Below, piece after piece: positions 45,599 through 54,264 of a stretch of DNA of 64,000 bases. The DNA lies in the NCBI RefSeq assembly GCF_028682635.1, contig NZ_JANHLK010000005.1, positions 124,001 through 188,000 on the forward strand, read 5' to 3'. Position 1 is the first letter of the stretch; every line of letters begins with the position of its first letter. The DNA comes from Pseudomonas putida. Its GTDB lineage: Bacteria; Pseudomonadota; Gammaproteobacteria; Pseudomonadales; Pseudomonadaceae. The position numbers were made by a program, and so were the translations under genes. A model generated the notes under the pieces. The model saw nothing but the letters and a program-made list of their open reading frames with translations, did not search any database and was not told the origin of the DNA.

Positions 45599-45668
45599 TG
45601 TTTGAGGCCTGTGGGGGGCTTGCGATGGTGGTAGCTCATTCAGCATTTATGTTGGCTGGGCTGGCGCT

Positions 45669-45692
45669 ATCGCGAGCAGGCTCGCTCCTACA
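45669..45692. repeat. Single REP (class GAGCGAGCCTGCTCGCG)
   Basis: ATCGCGAGCAGGCTCGCTCC followed by TACA, an unpaired REP in the otherwise gene-poor 45.6-45.8 kb stretch. Confidence 0.75.
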
Positions 45693-45754
45693 GGGGGGCA
45701 TTGGTGGCATACGTCGACCACCGCAAAAACAAGATCTACCATGACCAGTCATCG

Positions 45755-45776
45755 TAACTGGTACTTCTAACAGTTA
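45755..45776. repeat. Hairpin upstream of the 75-aa gene
   Basis: TAACTG and CAGTTA pair around GTACTTCTAA. The 3' half TTCTAACAGTT is identical to that of the hairpin at 46100. Confidence 0.6.
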
Positions 45777-45834
45777 TGCGCGGTCAACGAGGCAGGCTAA
45801 ATCGGCAGTTCAATCACTGCTGGGGTATTCAGCC

Positions 45835-46062
45835 ATGCCAATAAGACATCAATTTGTATTTCCAACCGAAACACTACAGATGGCTTACGAGATGTCCCAA
45901 GTGTTCGACCTCCATGTCAACAATGAAGACTATGTCGAATTCCACTGGATGCCGGGAACCACCTGGAAAATCCTACGAAAAAAATTCTACGTATTGGGTG
46001 ATGGCAGCGTCGAACGCGTCGATTATCTGACGGAACGGGTAGAAGATCCCGAATTGCCCTGA
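45835..46062 (+). CDS. Small hypothetical protein (75 aa)
   Basis: Begins MPIRHQFVFPTETLQMAYEM and ends VDYLTERVEDPELP. It is acidic at the C-terminus and Trp/aromatic-rich in the middle (VEFHWMPGTTWKIL). No signal peptide or helix. The ribosome site is weak. It lies between two related hairpins and before another small orphan gene. Its size and charge would suit an immunity-type protein, but nothing in the sequence proves it. No family recognised. Confidence 0.5.
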   Translation: MPIRHQFVFPTETLQMAYEMSQVFDLHVNNEDYVEFHWMPGTTWKILRKKFYVLGDGSVERVDYLTERVEDPELP

Positions 46063-46099
46063 ATCCGCAGCGCCTGACCTCTGCATTGCACCACTGGTC

Positions 46100-46123
46100 G
46101 GAACTGTTATTTCTAACAGTTCC
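46100..46123. repeat. Perfect hairpin upstream of the 129-aa gene
   Basis: GGAACTGTTA-TTTC-TAACAGTTCC: 10-bp perfect stem, 92 bases before the next gene and 37 bases after the previous one. Confidence 0.8.
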
Positions 46124-46215
46124 CCCCAACAAGCCCGCAGCGGATAAGTCTCCCCTGAAGCCAAGTGCCGGCTTCTGCCGTGCACCTGATGGCTAAACTA
46201 CAAGGAGCTTTCATC

Positions 46216-46605
46216 ATGGCCAATCCTGCGCCAACGCTGAATATCGACGTCACCGGCTCTCCCCCCCAAGCAACGATTACACTCGCCACGTTCAAGGGAC
46301 CTCTGCGCCTCGGCATCTCCAATACCGCACAGCTTTATCTGGAAGGCATTGTCTATGCCATTATCGGCGATCCTGAAGACCCCGAATTGAAAGGTGCCGA
46401 CATCGCCGCAGGCGAGTGGGTACCCTCATCGCCAGATGCAGAACCGGAAGACGGTGAATATCAACAGAGCCAAGACCTGGAGGTCGAGCTGTCCCTGGCG
46501 CAGTTGCAATGGTTCAAGGGTCGAATAGTGGAATTGCGTTATCAGGGAACAGGAGAATCGAGTCTGACTACAGATTCAGACCCGATTTTACTCACCATCA
46601 TTTGA
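46216..46605 (+). CDS. Hypothetical protein (129 aa)
   Basis: The start at 46216 (MANPAPTLNIDVTG) is set by AAGGAG 9 bases upstream; a longer frame from 46165 lacks one. The protein is acidic, without signal peptide or membrane helix. It alternates strand-like segments (ATITLATFKGPLRLGIS, AQLYLEGIVYAIIG, RIVELRYQGTG) with acidic loops (DPEDPELKGAD, PDAEPEDGEY). No family recognised. It belongs to the same cluster of small orphan genes as the RHS tip protein. Confidence 0.6.
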   Translation: MANPAPTLNIDVTGSPPQATITLATFKGPLRLGISNTAQLYLEGIVYAIIGDPEDPELKGADIAAGEWVPSSPDAEPEDGEYQQSQDLEVELSLAQLQWFKGRIVELRYQGTGESSLTTDSDPILLTII

Positions 46606-46655
46606 ACCAGCATGGCACCACAAGGCTCCCACTAGGGTGTGGTGTACACAGATCC

Positions 46656-46682
46656 CATGTGGGAGCCAGCCTGCTGGCGATG
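46656..46682. repeat. Single REP (class GTGGGAGCCAGCCTGCTGGCG)
   Basis: TGTGGGAGCCAGCCTGCTGG followed by CGATGG, unpaired, between convergent genes. Confidence 0.75.
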
Positions 46683-46697
46683 GGGCCCTGAAGCCGG

Positions 46698-47483
46698 TCA
46701 CTCCTCGTCGCTGTCATCCAGCCGCCAGTAACCCACCGCCTTGACGAACTGCTCATCCAGCCCATGCTCATCGAGCAACACCCGACGAATCTGCCGCGAC
46801 ACTTTGCTCTCGGTCGCCACCCACGCGTACAGGCTGCCGGCGGGCACCTGGATCTGGCGCACGGTGCTCAGCAGATGATCCTTGCCGCCTTCGCGCAGCA
46901 CCCAGATTACATTGACCTCGGCAGCACTCTCCAACACCTGCTGTTCCTTGCCGTTTTCCACTTCGACAATCACCAGCGCCTTGCGATTGGCCGCCAGGCC
47001 TTCAAGGCGTCGGGCGATGGCGGGCAGGGCGGTCTCGTCGCCGATCAGCAGGTAGCTGTCGAAGATGTCCGGCACGATCATCGAACCCCGTGGCCCGCCG
47101 ATGTGCAGGAACTGCCCGGGCTGAGCCTGTTCGGCCCAGGTCGAGGCAGGGCCGTCGCCGTGCAGGACGAAATCGATATCCAGCTCCAGGGCATCCAGGT
47201 CATAGCGGCGCGGGGTGTAGTCGCGCATGGCCGGCTTTGGGCCGTCGTCCTTGCCGGCGCCGAGTACCAGGGTGTCCAGTGCCGCCTGTTGCGCCGCGTC
47301 CTGCGGGAACAGCAGTTTGACGTGGTCGTCGGTGCCGAGACTGATGAAACCGGCCAGCTCAGGGCCGCCCAAGGTAATACGGCGCATGCGCGGGGTCAGG
47401 TCAACGACGCGCAGGACTTCAAGTTTGCGACGCTTGATCTCGTGCATCACACGGTGAATGGTTGAGGTATCGACTGCGGTCAT
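46698..47483 (-). CDS. Siderophore-interacting flavoprotein, YqjH-like ferric reductase
   Basis: 261 aa. The FAD-binding motif is RDYTPRRYD (about 88-96), followed by the SIP-family NAD(P)H domain (SYLLIGDETALPAIARRLEG, about 143-162) and an aromatic C-terminal end (VGYWRLDDSDEE). Such enzymes reduce ferric siderophores in the cytoplasm to free the iron. Its start overlaps the end of the PadR-type regulator gene by 4 bases, forming a tight two-gene operon. In E. coli YqjH, a homologue, is controlled by YqjI, a homologue of that regulator. Confidence 0.92.
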   Translation of the reverse strand: MTAVDTSTIHRVMHEIKRRKLEVLRVVDLTPRMRRITLGGPELAGFISLGTDDHVKLLFPQDAAQQAALDTLVLGAGKDDGPKPAMRDYTPRRYDLDALELDIDFVLHGDGPASTWAEQAQPGQFLHIGGPRGSMIVPDIFDSYLLIGDETALPAIARRLEGLAANRKALVIVEVENGKEQQVLESAAEVNVIWVLREGGKDHLLSTVRQIQVPAGSLYAWVATESKVSRQIRRVLLDEHGLDEQFVKAVGYWRLDDSDEE

Positions 47484-48055
47484 TCGGCGATCTCCTGGCC
47501 AGCCTGAACGGCTGGGCCGTCGACAATGGCTTTGGCGGTGTTGTTGAGCAGGGTGGCGACGCGCTGGATCTCTTGCGCACTCCAGCGGCCGTGGTGCAAT
47601 TGCAGGGCATGGCGCAGGTTATGCACCGCCTCGTGGATTTCCGGCGGGCGATCATGACCGCGCAGTGAGCGTTTGCTGACATCGATGCGCACCCGCACGC
47701 CTTCGAGGGCGATGGCCTGATCGCTCAGGGACAGGCGGCCGGCGTCGGTCACGCTGTAGCGTTTCTTCCCGCCTTCGGCATCGCCCTGGATCATTTCGCT
47801 TTCTTCCAGAAAGGTCAGGGTGGGGTAGATCACACCGGGGCTGGGGCTGTAGGCGCCGTCGAACATGCCTTCGATCTGGCGGATCAGGTCGTAGCCGTGG
47901 CAGGGCTGTTCGGCGATCAGGGCCAGCAACAGCAGTTTCAGGTCGCCGGGGGCGAATACCCGGGGTCCGCGACCGCCGCGTTCGCGGCCGGGGCGTTTTT
48001 CGAAGCCGTCGCGACCGTCGCCGTGTTCGCGGTGGGGGGAATGATGGTCTCTCAT
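47480..48055 (-). CDS. PadR-family regulator, YqjI-like metal sensor
   Basis: 191 aa. A His-rich N-terminus (MRDHHSPHREHGDGRD) is followed by a PadR winged helix (about 38-110: LLLLALIAEQPCHGYDLIRQIE; YSPSPGVIYPTLTFLEE) and a C-terminal dimerisation helix bundle. E. coli YqjI, with a similar metal-binding N-terminus, represses yqjH and is relieved by nickel/iron conditions; here regulator and reductase are in one operon. AAGGA ribosome site. A perfect palindrome upstream is a likely self-operator. Confidence 0.88.
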   Translation of the reverse strand: MRDHHSPHREHGDGRDGFEKRPGRERGGRGPRVFAPGDLKLLLLALIAEQPCHGYDLIRQIEGMFDGAYSPSPGVIYPTLTFLEESEMIQGDAEGGKKRYSVTDAGRLSLSDQAIALEGVRVRIDVSKRSLRGHDRPPEIHEAVHNLRHALQLHHGRWSAQEIQRVATLLNNTAKAIVDGPAVQAGQEIAE

Positions 48056-48088
48056 TTTTTCCTTCTCCTGTCGTGTCTAGATACAACG

Positions 48089-48102
48089 TAAGATATATCT
48101 TA
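48089..48102 (-). promoter_or_regulatory. Palindromic operator candidate for the PadR/reductase operon
   Basis: TAAGATATATCTTA is a perfect 14-base palindrome 34 bases before the regulator start, inside the expected promoter. AT-rich palindromes of this size are typical of PadR-family operators. Confidence 0.6.
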
Positions 48103-48104
48103 TG

Positions 48105-48545
48105 CCCCGTGCAAGCTTTTTTGACCAGCGGTCGGTAGGTGCGCCGCGCCCGTCGGTCCGGCGGGAGAAAGGAGTGCTGGCTATTTTAGAGTAATTAAAC
48201 TAATTATCAGGCTTCCAACTATTGTCAGTAGTTAGTTACTGGCTAAGTAGTATGGTTCTTACAGAAGTTGTTTTAGTTTTTGTCTGTATGCTTTTTCAGA
48301 TAAAACTGTGTGTAGGATATGGCTGATGGGTAAATGTCGTAGTTGTCTGATTTGAATGCTTTTTCTGTCGATGCGTGAGTCACTTTTACTACATGTTGCG
48401 CAGAGTTTTCGTACTTACTTTCTTAGGAAATTGGTCAATCATTCTCCGTGTCGAAAGTTGAACCGAAACGCCATCATTCTGGTTGTTGGCACGGATCATC
48501 AAAACTTTCTACAGACCAATCCTTTGAAAACACAGGTACTCGACA
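48105..48545. other. AT-rich regulatory region of the fimbrial operon
   Basis: About 440 bases of strongly AT-rich sequence with no gene. It separates the divergent PadR operon from the fimbrial genes and probably holds the fimbrial promoter. AT-rich fimbrial leaders are commonly silenced by MvaT/H-NS-type proteins (inference). Confidence 0.5.
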
Positions 48546-49043
48546 ATGTTCAAGAAGTTTGCAATCGCCGTCCCGATGACCCTCCTGGCCCTCAGCACTT
48601 CGATGGCGTTCGCTGCGGAAGAAGCGCGCACCTCCATCAACATCACCGCTGATATTCCGAGCAAGGTGTTTCATGCCCAGCCTGTGAACCCGGATTTCGG
48701 CAAAGACGAAAATATGCGGTACCAGTTGGGCACCGGTACCTTGACCGATGTAGCCGGCATGTTCGACATCCAGCACACCAACGGCTCGGTGAATGCTTAC
48801 GTCGAAGGCGGCCCGCAGCCATTGTTCAATGGCAATCCAGCGCAAAACATTCCACTGACCTACACCTTCAACGGCGTAACACTGACCGGCACTTCTCAGG
48901 AAGTGGTGGGTGACACCGAGTCCAATGGCGGGATGCGTGCCGAGATGCGTATTACGGCGGCCAAACCGGGCGATGGTCAGACCGGCCTGTATACCGCCAA
49001 TCCAGTGGTGGTCTTCGACGCCATTCCTCGCATCACCCAGTAA
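48546..49043 (+). CDS. CS1/alpha-type fimbrial major subunit
   Basis: 165 aa. Signal peptide about 1-23 (LALSTSMAFAAEE). The mature part is all-beta and matches the CFA/I-CS1-Cbl pilin family: early ISINITADIPSKVFHAQPV-like strand, GMFDIQHTNGSVNAYVEGGP, and the C-terminal VVVFDAIPRITQ. It lacks the Cys pair of ordinary chaperone-usher pilins, as usual for alpha fimbriae. First gene of the operon pilin-usher-adhesin-chaperone-pilin-adhesin; the Burkholderia cable pilus CblA is a relative. Confidence 0.82.
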   Translation: MFKKFAIAVPMTLLALSTSMAFAAEEARTSINITADIPSKVFHAQPVNPDFGKDENMRYQLGTGTLTDVAGMFDIQHTNGSVNAYVEGGPQPLFNGNPAQNIPLTYTFNGVTLTGTSQEVVGDTESNGGMRAEMRITAAKPGDGQTGLYTANPVVVFDAIPRITQ

Positions 49044-49153
49044 TACGGTTATTCACCAGGGCACTGTCCCAGTTTGATGACAAATACCGGTCGACGGGTA
49101 ACTTCTGTCCGTCGATCGGGTTTCAATGCATTTATCTTCAGAGAATTCCGTTC

Positions 49154-51676
49154 ATGTTCCCGATGACGCCCATCGCGACGGCGCTTGCCCTGTGTTTTTG
49201 TGCAAGCGCCCTGGCTGCGCCCATGGATAACAGCCAGACGCCTCGAAGTTTGCTGGCGCAAGCCAAAGGTTTACCGAGTGAGTTTGAAGAGCACTTCTTT
49301 GATGTGCCGCTGGCGGTGCGCGTGGAACTTGATCAACAATTTCTCGGTGAGGCGATGGTCGTGTTATCGCGCGACGATCGCATCACCCTCGTTGACTTCA
49401 CTGATGTCAGCGACAGCTCCATCAAGGCCAGTGAACGCGATACCTGGTCGAGCTATCTCAAGCAAGGCATAGCGTTGGGCGGGTGTCAGGCCAAGTGCCC
49501 GGAACAGCTTTTGGCCGTGCACTACAGCCTGGAAAATTCCCTGGTTTCGATCCTGACCGAAAACGCCGAGCGCGACGACCAGGTGCAGCGTTACTACAGC
49601 CTGCCCGAAGGCGGCAGTACCGGCTTGATCGTGCGCAACCAGTTGAACCTCAACGGTGGCCAGAACCAGGACCTGGGTGGGCGTTATGGCCTGGAGGCCA
49701 GCAGCAGCCTGGGCAACTGGACGCAAGCGGCCAACATTCAATTGTCTCGATTGGGTGGTCTGGATAACCAGCTCTATCACTCGGTCAACGAGCTGTACAC
49801 CCAACGCGAACTGGAGGGCAACTTCCTGCGCCTGGGTCTTTTCACGCCCTCGTCCGAAGGCCTGACCCGCCAACCGCGTACCTTCGGCACCAGCCCCGAC
49901 ACCGCGGTGGGTGTCATGTATGGCAGCTCCGACAGCCTGGCCATCAACAACCCGAAACCGGCGGTCTATCCGGTCTACGTCACCGCCAATCGCCAGGGGT
50001 CGGTGGAAATCTACCGCGACGGTCTGTTGATCAATACCCAGGCCGTACCGGCCGGATTGCAGACCCTCGATACCCGGCCGCTACCCGGCGGCATTTATGA
50101 AGTGGAAGTGCGCCTGATCGAGGACGGGCAGATCACCTCCAGCACACAGGAGCTGATCTACAAACCCAACAATTGGCGCAATCACGACGAGCGCTGACGC
50201 TACAACCTGTTTGCCGGCCGTGAATCCAAGGTGCTCAGTAACTGGGACGAGCAGGACGACGGCGACATGACCGCCGGCGCGGCCTTCAACTTTCTGCTGC
50301 ACCCGCGGGTCATCCTGGGCTTAAGCGGGCGGCAGGTGCGCGACACGTTGCAATACGGCACGTCGGTCGATTGGGCGATCGTCAACAATGCCAATCTCTT
50401 TGCCAACGTCTACCAGACCGAAGACTACGGCACCGGCCTCGATGTGCAGGGGCTCTGGTCCTATGGCAGCGGCAGCATCGTCGCCAGCCACACCCGCAGC
50501 TGGCTCGACACGACCCGACTCTACGACACCTTGCCCGATGGTACACGGGTGCGGCAGCGCAACGTGTTTGTCGGCCAGACCAGCAACTCTTCGTTGTCGG
50601 TGAATCATCGGCTCGACAGTAAAAACTCGCTCAACGCCCGGGTCTCCCACAGTGAAGGCAACACCGAAGGCACCGGCGTCGATCTCGGCTGGACCCAGCG
50701 CACGCGCCTGTTCGGCAGCGATGCCAACTGGCGGCTGTCGCTGTTCGATCGGCCTGGCAGTTACAGCTCCGGTGACGATAGAAATCGTGGCGTCGACTTG
50801 AGCCTGACCCTGGCCTTGGGCGGGCCGGGCGAGCAGATCTCGGGCAGTATCGGCTCGCGCACCGACCGCGATGGCGGGCGGGACAACAATGCCTCGGTCA
50901 CCTACCGCAAGGACTTGCAGGATCACCTGCTGCAGAGCGTTTCGGCGACGGCCATCACCGATACTTATGGCATCGGTCTGAACGCCATGGCGACCATGAC
51001 CTCGGACCTGGTCAACGGCGACGGTTTCATTCAGCGCTCGTCCTACAACAACGACCTCACCGGTGGCCTGAACCTGGACAGCACCGTGGCCGTTGGCGGA
51101 CAGAAAATGGTCATGACCAGCCAGTACCACCGTAACGGCGCCGGCATGATCATCGACGTGGAGTCCGATATCGAGGGCATTGCCCTGCGTGCCGACGACC
51201 TCAGTGGCGGCAGCGCGGTGCTGCGCCCGGGGCGAAATTTCGTGCCGATCACCGCCTACAGAAGCAGCTCGGTGAGCTTCGATTTCGAGGGCAATCACGT
51301 GCCTGCCGCGACCATCCAGCCCGCCCGTTCGAGCTATCACCTGAACAAGGGCGGCGTGGAATATCGCCAGGTCCGCGTGATGAAAACCCTCACCGTGCTC
51401 GGCCGCTTGATCGACCCCCAGGGCAATCCGCTCAAGGGCCACCACATCATCAACCACGCCAGTCGCGGCGTGAGTGAAGTGGACGGGTTTTTCTCCATGG
51501 AAATGAATGCAGGCTCACCGACGCTGGAGGTGCGCCACGGCAACCAGTTGCTCTGCCAGTTCCGCCTGGACCCGAGCCTTGGGCGCACTGAAAACAACGT
51601 GTTGATGATCGGCGATCTGCGCTGCACGCCGGATACGTTGGCGGGTATCGGGCAGGCGGAAGGGGAGGCGGGTTAA
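49154..51676 (+). pseudogene. Alpha-type fimbrial usher interrupted by an in-frame stop
   Basis: One frame of 841 codons is broken by TGA at 50195-50197. Before it, 347 residues with a signal peptide (ALALCFCASALAAP) form the plug and first half of the CfaC/CooC/CblC-like outer-membrane usher. After it the same frame continues without gap (RYNLFAGRESK, then to 51676) with barrel strands and a C-terminal domain (LTVLGRLIDPQGNPLKGHHI). The context HDER-stop-RYNLFAG points to a TGG Trp codon turned to TGA by one base. A GTG at 50231 could restart translation of the second half, but a split usher barrel is unlikely to assemble well. Could also be a sequencing error. Confidence 0.85.
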
Positions 51677-51709
51677 ACCGTCTCGGACGTATTTCAAGGG
51701 GGCAGGACA

Positions 51710-52966
51710 GTGAAGTTTTTTCGCGTATTACCGAAGCGGTTGGGTGGCAGCGCCGCGTGTTTTTTCAGCTTGGCGATGCTGCTGCCGGCTTCCGTGGGGG
51801 CGGTGACTCAGCAAATCAGCGCCACCTTCCGGCCGGATCCGACAAACCCGCAGTACAACGAATTCATCAACAAAACCCCGAACAGCGGATTTTGCCTGGA
51901 TAACCCATCGCAATGCCGCGAAGCTAATTTATTCAGCCTCCGATTACCGATTCCTTCCCATTCGATTGCCACGATCCAGGGACTGCATTCGAATCCACGC
52001 CAGGGAGCCATGTTCAACATACCCTCGGACTGGCAGGACATTGTTGTGACGCATCCCACCGCGCCGCCGCAAGTTGTCAAATTCCGGGTTGCAGGTATGG
52101 GCGTCGCCTACATGCTGCCACTTCCCGCACCGGAATTGACGGATGGGGCCGGGCACAATTTTGTGTGGGAACACGGAATCTGGATGCACGCGGGGCCACC
52201 TTGCACAGGTCTTGACGGGGCGGGCGATGACATTGGTTTCAACAGCTTCTGGAGACACCCGGTGGGTGCCGGGGTGTGTGCCAAGCGTGCGCTCGTCAAT
52301 ATCCCACAGCCCTTTCGTTATCTGACATTCGACATCACCTATGAGCTGACGACCCCCAACCCGCTGCAAATGGTCGCGGGTCAGTACACCGGCCAGCACG
52401 TGTTTCAAGTAGGTCCCCATAAGGATTTTGATCTCGGCGACATCATGCAGCCCGAAGACAACGTGATCGTGCTCGACTTTGTGCTGGATGTTGAACACAT
52501 ATTGAAAGTTGAGATTCCTCCTGGTGGTAACCGCGTTGAATTGGAACCCCAGAATGGCTGGCAGAGCTGGTTGCAACAAGGCCTGAAACCGACGCGTCTG
52601 TTCCGCGACCAGACATTCAGTATTTCCACCAGTTCGCGTTTCAAAATGAACCTGGAATGCCAGTACTCACAAGACAGCAAGACCTGCTCTTTGTATGAGC
52701 CCCGGTCCGGACATGGGGTACCGCTATTGGTCAGCGTGAGCCTGCCCCATGGGTTGACCGACGCTGACGGGCAAACCATCAACCGCCGCAGGTTATTGCT
52801 GGATGGCAGCGGTACCGAACTATTCCAACCAGGCATCTATGTGGACCGTAAACCGGGAACGCTGCATTTCGAGATTGCCCAGAACGAAGTTGCGGAAATG
52901 ATCAAGCCGCGACAACTGCGGCATTACTCGGGCCAGGTCACGATTATCTGGGACTCCGAAGTCTAG
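51710..52966 (+). CDS. Fimbrial tip adhesin 1 (CooD/CfaE/CblD-like)
   Basis: 418 aa with a GTG start after AAGGGGG. Signal peptide about 1-31. The N-terminal region (about 35-260) contains PNSGFCLDNPSQC and a Cys pair in GPPCTGLDGAG...GVCAKRAL, fitting the receptor-binding domain of alpha-fimbrial minor subunits. The C-terminal ~155 residues (from VEIPPGGNRVELEP) form the pilin-like domain that joins the shaft, with LECQYSQDSKTCSLYEP. The second adhesin gene 1.3 kb downstream has the same length and an almost identical C-terminal domain. Confidence 0.82.
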   Translation: MKFFRVLPKRLGGSAACFFSLAMLLPASVGAVTQQISATFRPDPTNPQYNEFINKTPNSGFCLDNPSQCREANLFSLRLPIPSHSIATIQGLHSNPRQGAMFNIPSDWQDIVVTHPTAPPQVVKFRVAGMGVAYMLPLPAPELTDGAGHNFVWEHGIWMHAGPPCTGLDGAGDDIGFNSFWRHPVGAGVCAKRALVNIPQPFRYLTFDITYELTTPNPLQMVAGQYTGQHVFQVGPHKDFDLGDIMQPEDNVIVLDFVLDVEHILKVEIPPGGNRVELEPQNGWQSWLQQGLKPTRLFRDQTFSISTSSRFKMNLECQYSQDSKTCSLYEPRSGHGVPLLVSVSLPHGLTDADGQTINRRRLLLDGSGTELFQPGIYVDRKPGTLHFEIAQNEVAEMIKPRQLRHYSGQVTIIWDSEV

Positions 52967-53008
52967 GTCTTTGCGTTATTGCACATCCATTCGACGAGGT
53001 ACAGGACG

Positions 53009-53749
53009 ATGAAACGTCTGTTGGCAACTGTTGGTTTTTGTCTGCTCACCCAGGTGGCCCAGGCCGCCCCGAACATCAATATCGGCACCGTGTATGACTA
53101 TCTGGACGGGGACAAAAGTACCTTCTTGAAACGCGTTTTCAATGGCGGCGACAGTACGGCGTTCGTCAAGGTCAACATCCTCGAGATTCTCTACAGCGCC
53201 GATGGCACATCACAGGAAGTGCCGCTCAAGACCCATGCCGACGGCAATTCCCGCGATGGCCTGATGGCCAGCCCGGCTCGGCTGATCGTGCCGGCCAACG
53301 GCATGCAGGGCACACGCCTGTTGTTCATGGGCGAGCGGGACAAAGAGCGCTATTTCCGCGTGCGTTTCGTGCCGGTGGTGCCCGAGAAAGAGGATGAGTT
53401 CGCGGTCTCCAGTGAAGAGCGCGATGACTATAAAAAGGAATTGTCCGCCGGGGTCACCGTGTTGGCTGGTTATGGCGCGGTGTTTTTTGTCCGGCCCAAG
53501 GACACGGTTTTCAACAGTGCCATCGAGAATGACCCGGGCAACTATCGAATCCGCAACAACGGCAATTCCGTCGTGGTGGTCGATGAGTTTCGCGACTGCT
53601 CGATCAAGAACGAACAAGACTGCCAACCCACCGCCAAACACCACATTCTCGCGGGCCGCACGTTCACCTTCGAAAAACAGGCGGGTCGTCAGTACCACTT
53701 CACGCTGGTGGAAGGCCAGAGCAGCAAAAAACTTGATGTGAAGGGATAA
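53009..53749 (+). CDS. Alpha-type fimbrial chaperone (CfaA/CblB-like)
   Basis: 246 aa. The ATG at 53009 gives a signal peptide (MKRLLATVGFCLLTQVAQAA) and has GAGG upstream; an earlier start would add a non-signal leader. Two Ig-like domains: the first with VFNGGDSTAFVKVNILEI and a GTRLLFMGERDKERYFRVRF region carrying the conserved Arg, and the second with YRIRNNGNSVVVVDEFRDC. A Cys pair (RDCSIKNEQDC) is present. It caps pilin subunits in the periplasm and hands them to the usher. Placed after the first adhesin rather than first in the operon as in CS1/CFA. Confidence 0.85.
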   Translation: MKRLLATVGFCLLTQVAQAAPNINIGTVYDYLDGDKSTFLKRVFNGGDSTAFVKVNILEILYSADGTSQEVPLKTHADGNSRDGLMASPARLIVPANGMQGTRLLFMGERDKERYFRVRFVPVVPEKEDEFAVSSEERDDYKKELSAGVTVLAGYGAVFFVRPKDTVFNSAIENDPGNYRIRNNGNSVVVVDEFRDCSIKNEQDCQPTAKHHILAGRTFTFEKQAGRQYHFTLVEGQSSKKLDVKG

Positions 53750-53753
53750 CGCC

Positions 53754-54254
53754 ATGTTCAAGAAACTTTCACGGGTGCTTGTTGCTACGACCTTTGCGTG
53801 GGCCAGCCTGTCGGTGTTTGCGGCCCGGGAAGTGCAAACGTTCGACGTGTTCGTCACCATTCCGACCCTGGGGTTTTACGTCATTCCCGCTGACCCCGGC
53901 TGGATCCACCGCGAACAACAACTGCCCTGGAACCTGAGCGCCTCGACGCTGGGCGGCTTGCGCAAGTATTTCGACGTCAAGAACGAAGCGGGCGCCATAG
54001 AGGCCAGGCTTGAAGGTCGGCCCTATTTGTCCAACGGATTCGCGGCCCATGACATCGGCTTGCAGGTGCTCTTCAACGGCACGGCTTTGAGCGAACTGCA
54101 AAGCAGCGAAGTGGTTTCCCTGAGCGATGCGGCGCCGGGTAAACGGGTGTTGCTGGAAATCCTGCCCATGCCACCTGCCGATGGAGTCTACAAACCCGGC
54201 AGCTATTTTGGCAGCGTCAATTTGATCTTCAATGCGGTATTGCCGGAGGCTTGA
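53754..54254 (+). CDS. Second CS1/alpha-type fimbrial subunit
   Basis: 166 aa with signal peptide (about 1-23, FAWASLSVFAAR). Same fold signatures as the first pilin: VFVTIPTLGFYVIP, YFDVKNEAGAIEARLEGRP and a terminal SVNLIFNAVLPEA. It starts 4 bases after the chaperone stop and is followed 10 bases later by the second adhesin gene, so the three are translationally close. It may be an alternate shaft or an adaptor subunit for the second tip. Confidence 0.8.
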   Translation: MFKKLSRVLVATTFAWASLSVFAAREVQTFDVFVTIPTLGFYVIPADPGWIHREQQLPWNLSASTLGGLRKYFDVKNEAGAIEARLEGRPYLSNGFAAHDIGLQVLFNGTALSELQSSEVVSLSDAAPGKRVLLEILPMPPADGVYKPGSYFGSVNLIFNAVLPEA

Positions 54255-54264
54255 GTGAAAGGCG

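Noticed and set aside
50195..50197. Selenocysteine or programmed readthrough at the usher TGA
   Set aside because: Fimbrial ushers are not selenoproteins and no stem-loop resembling a SECIS is evident just after the codon; a nonsense change from TGG is simpler.
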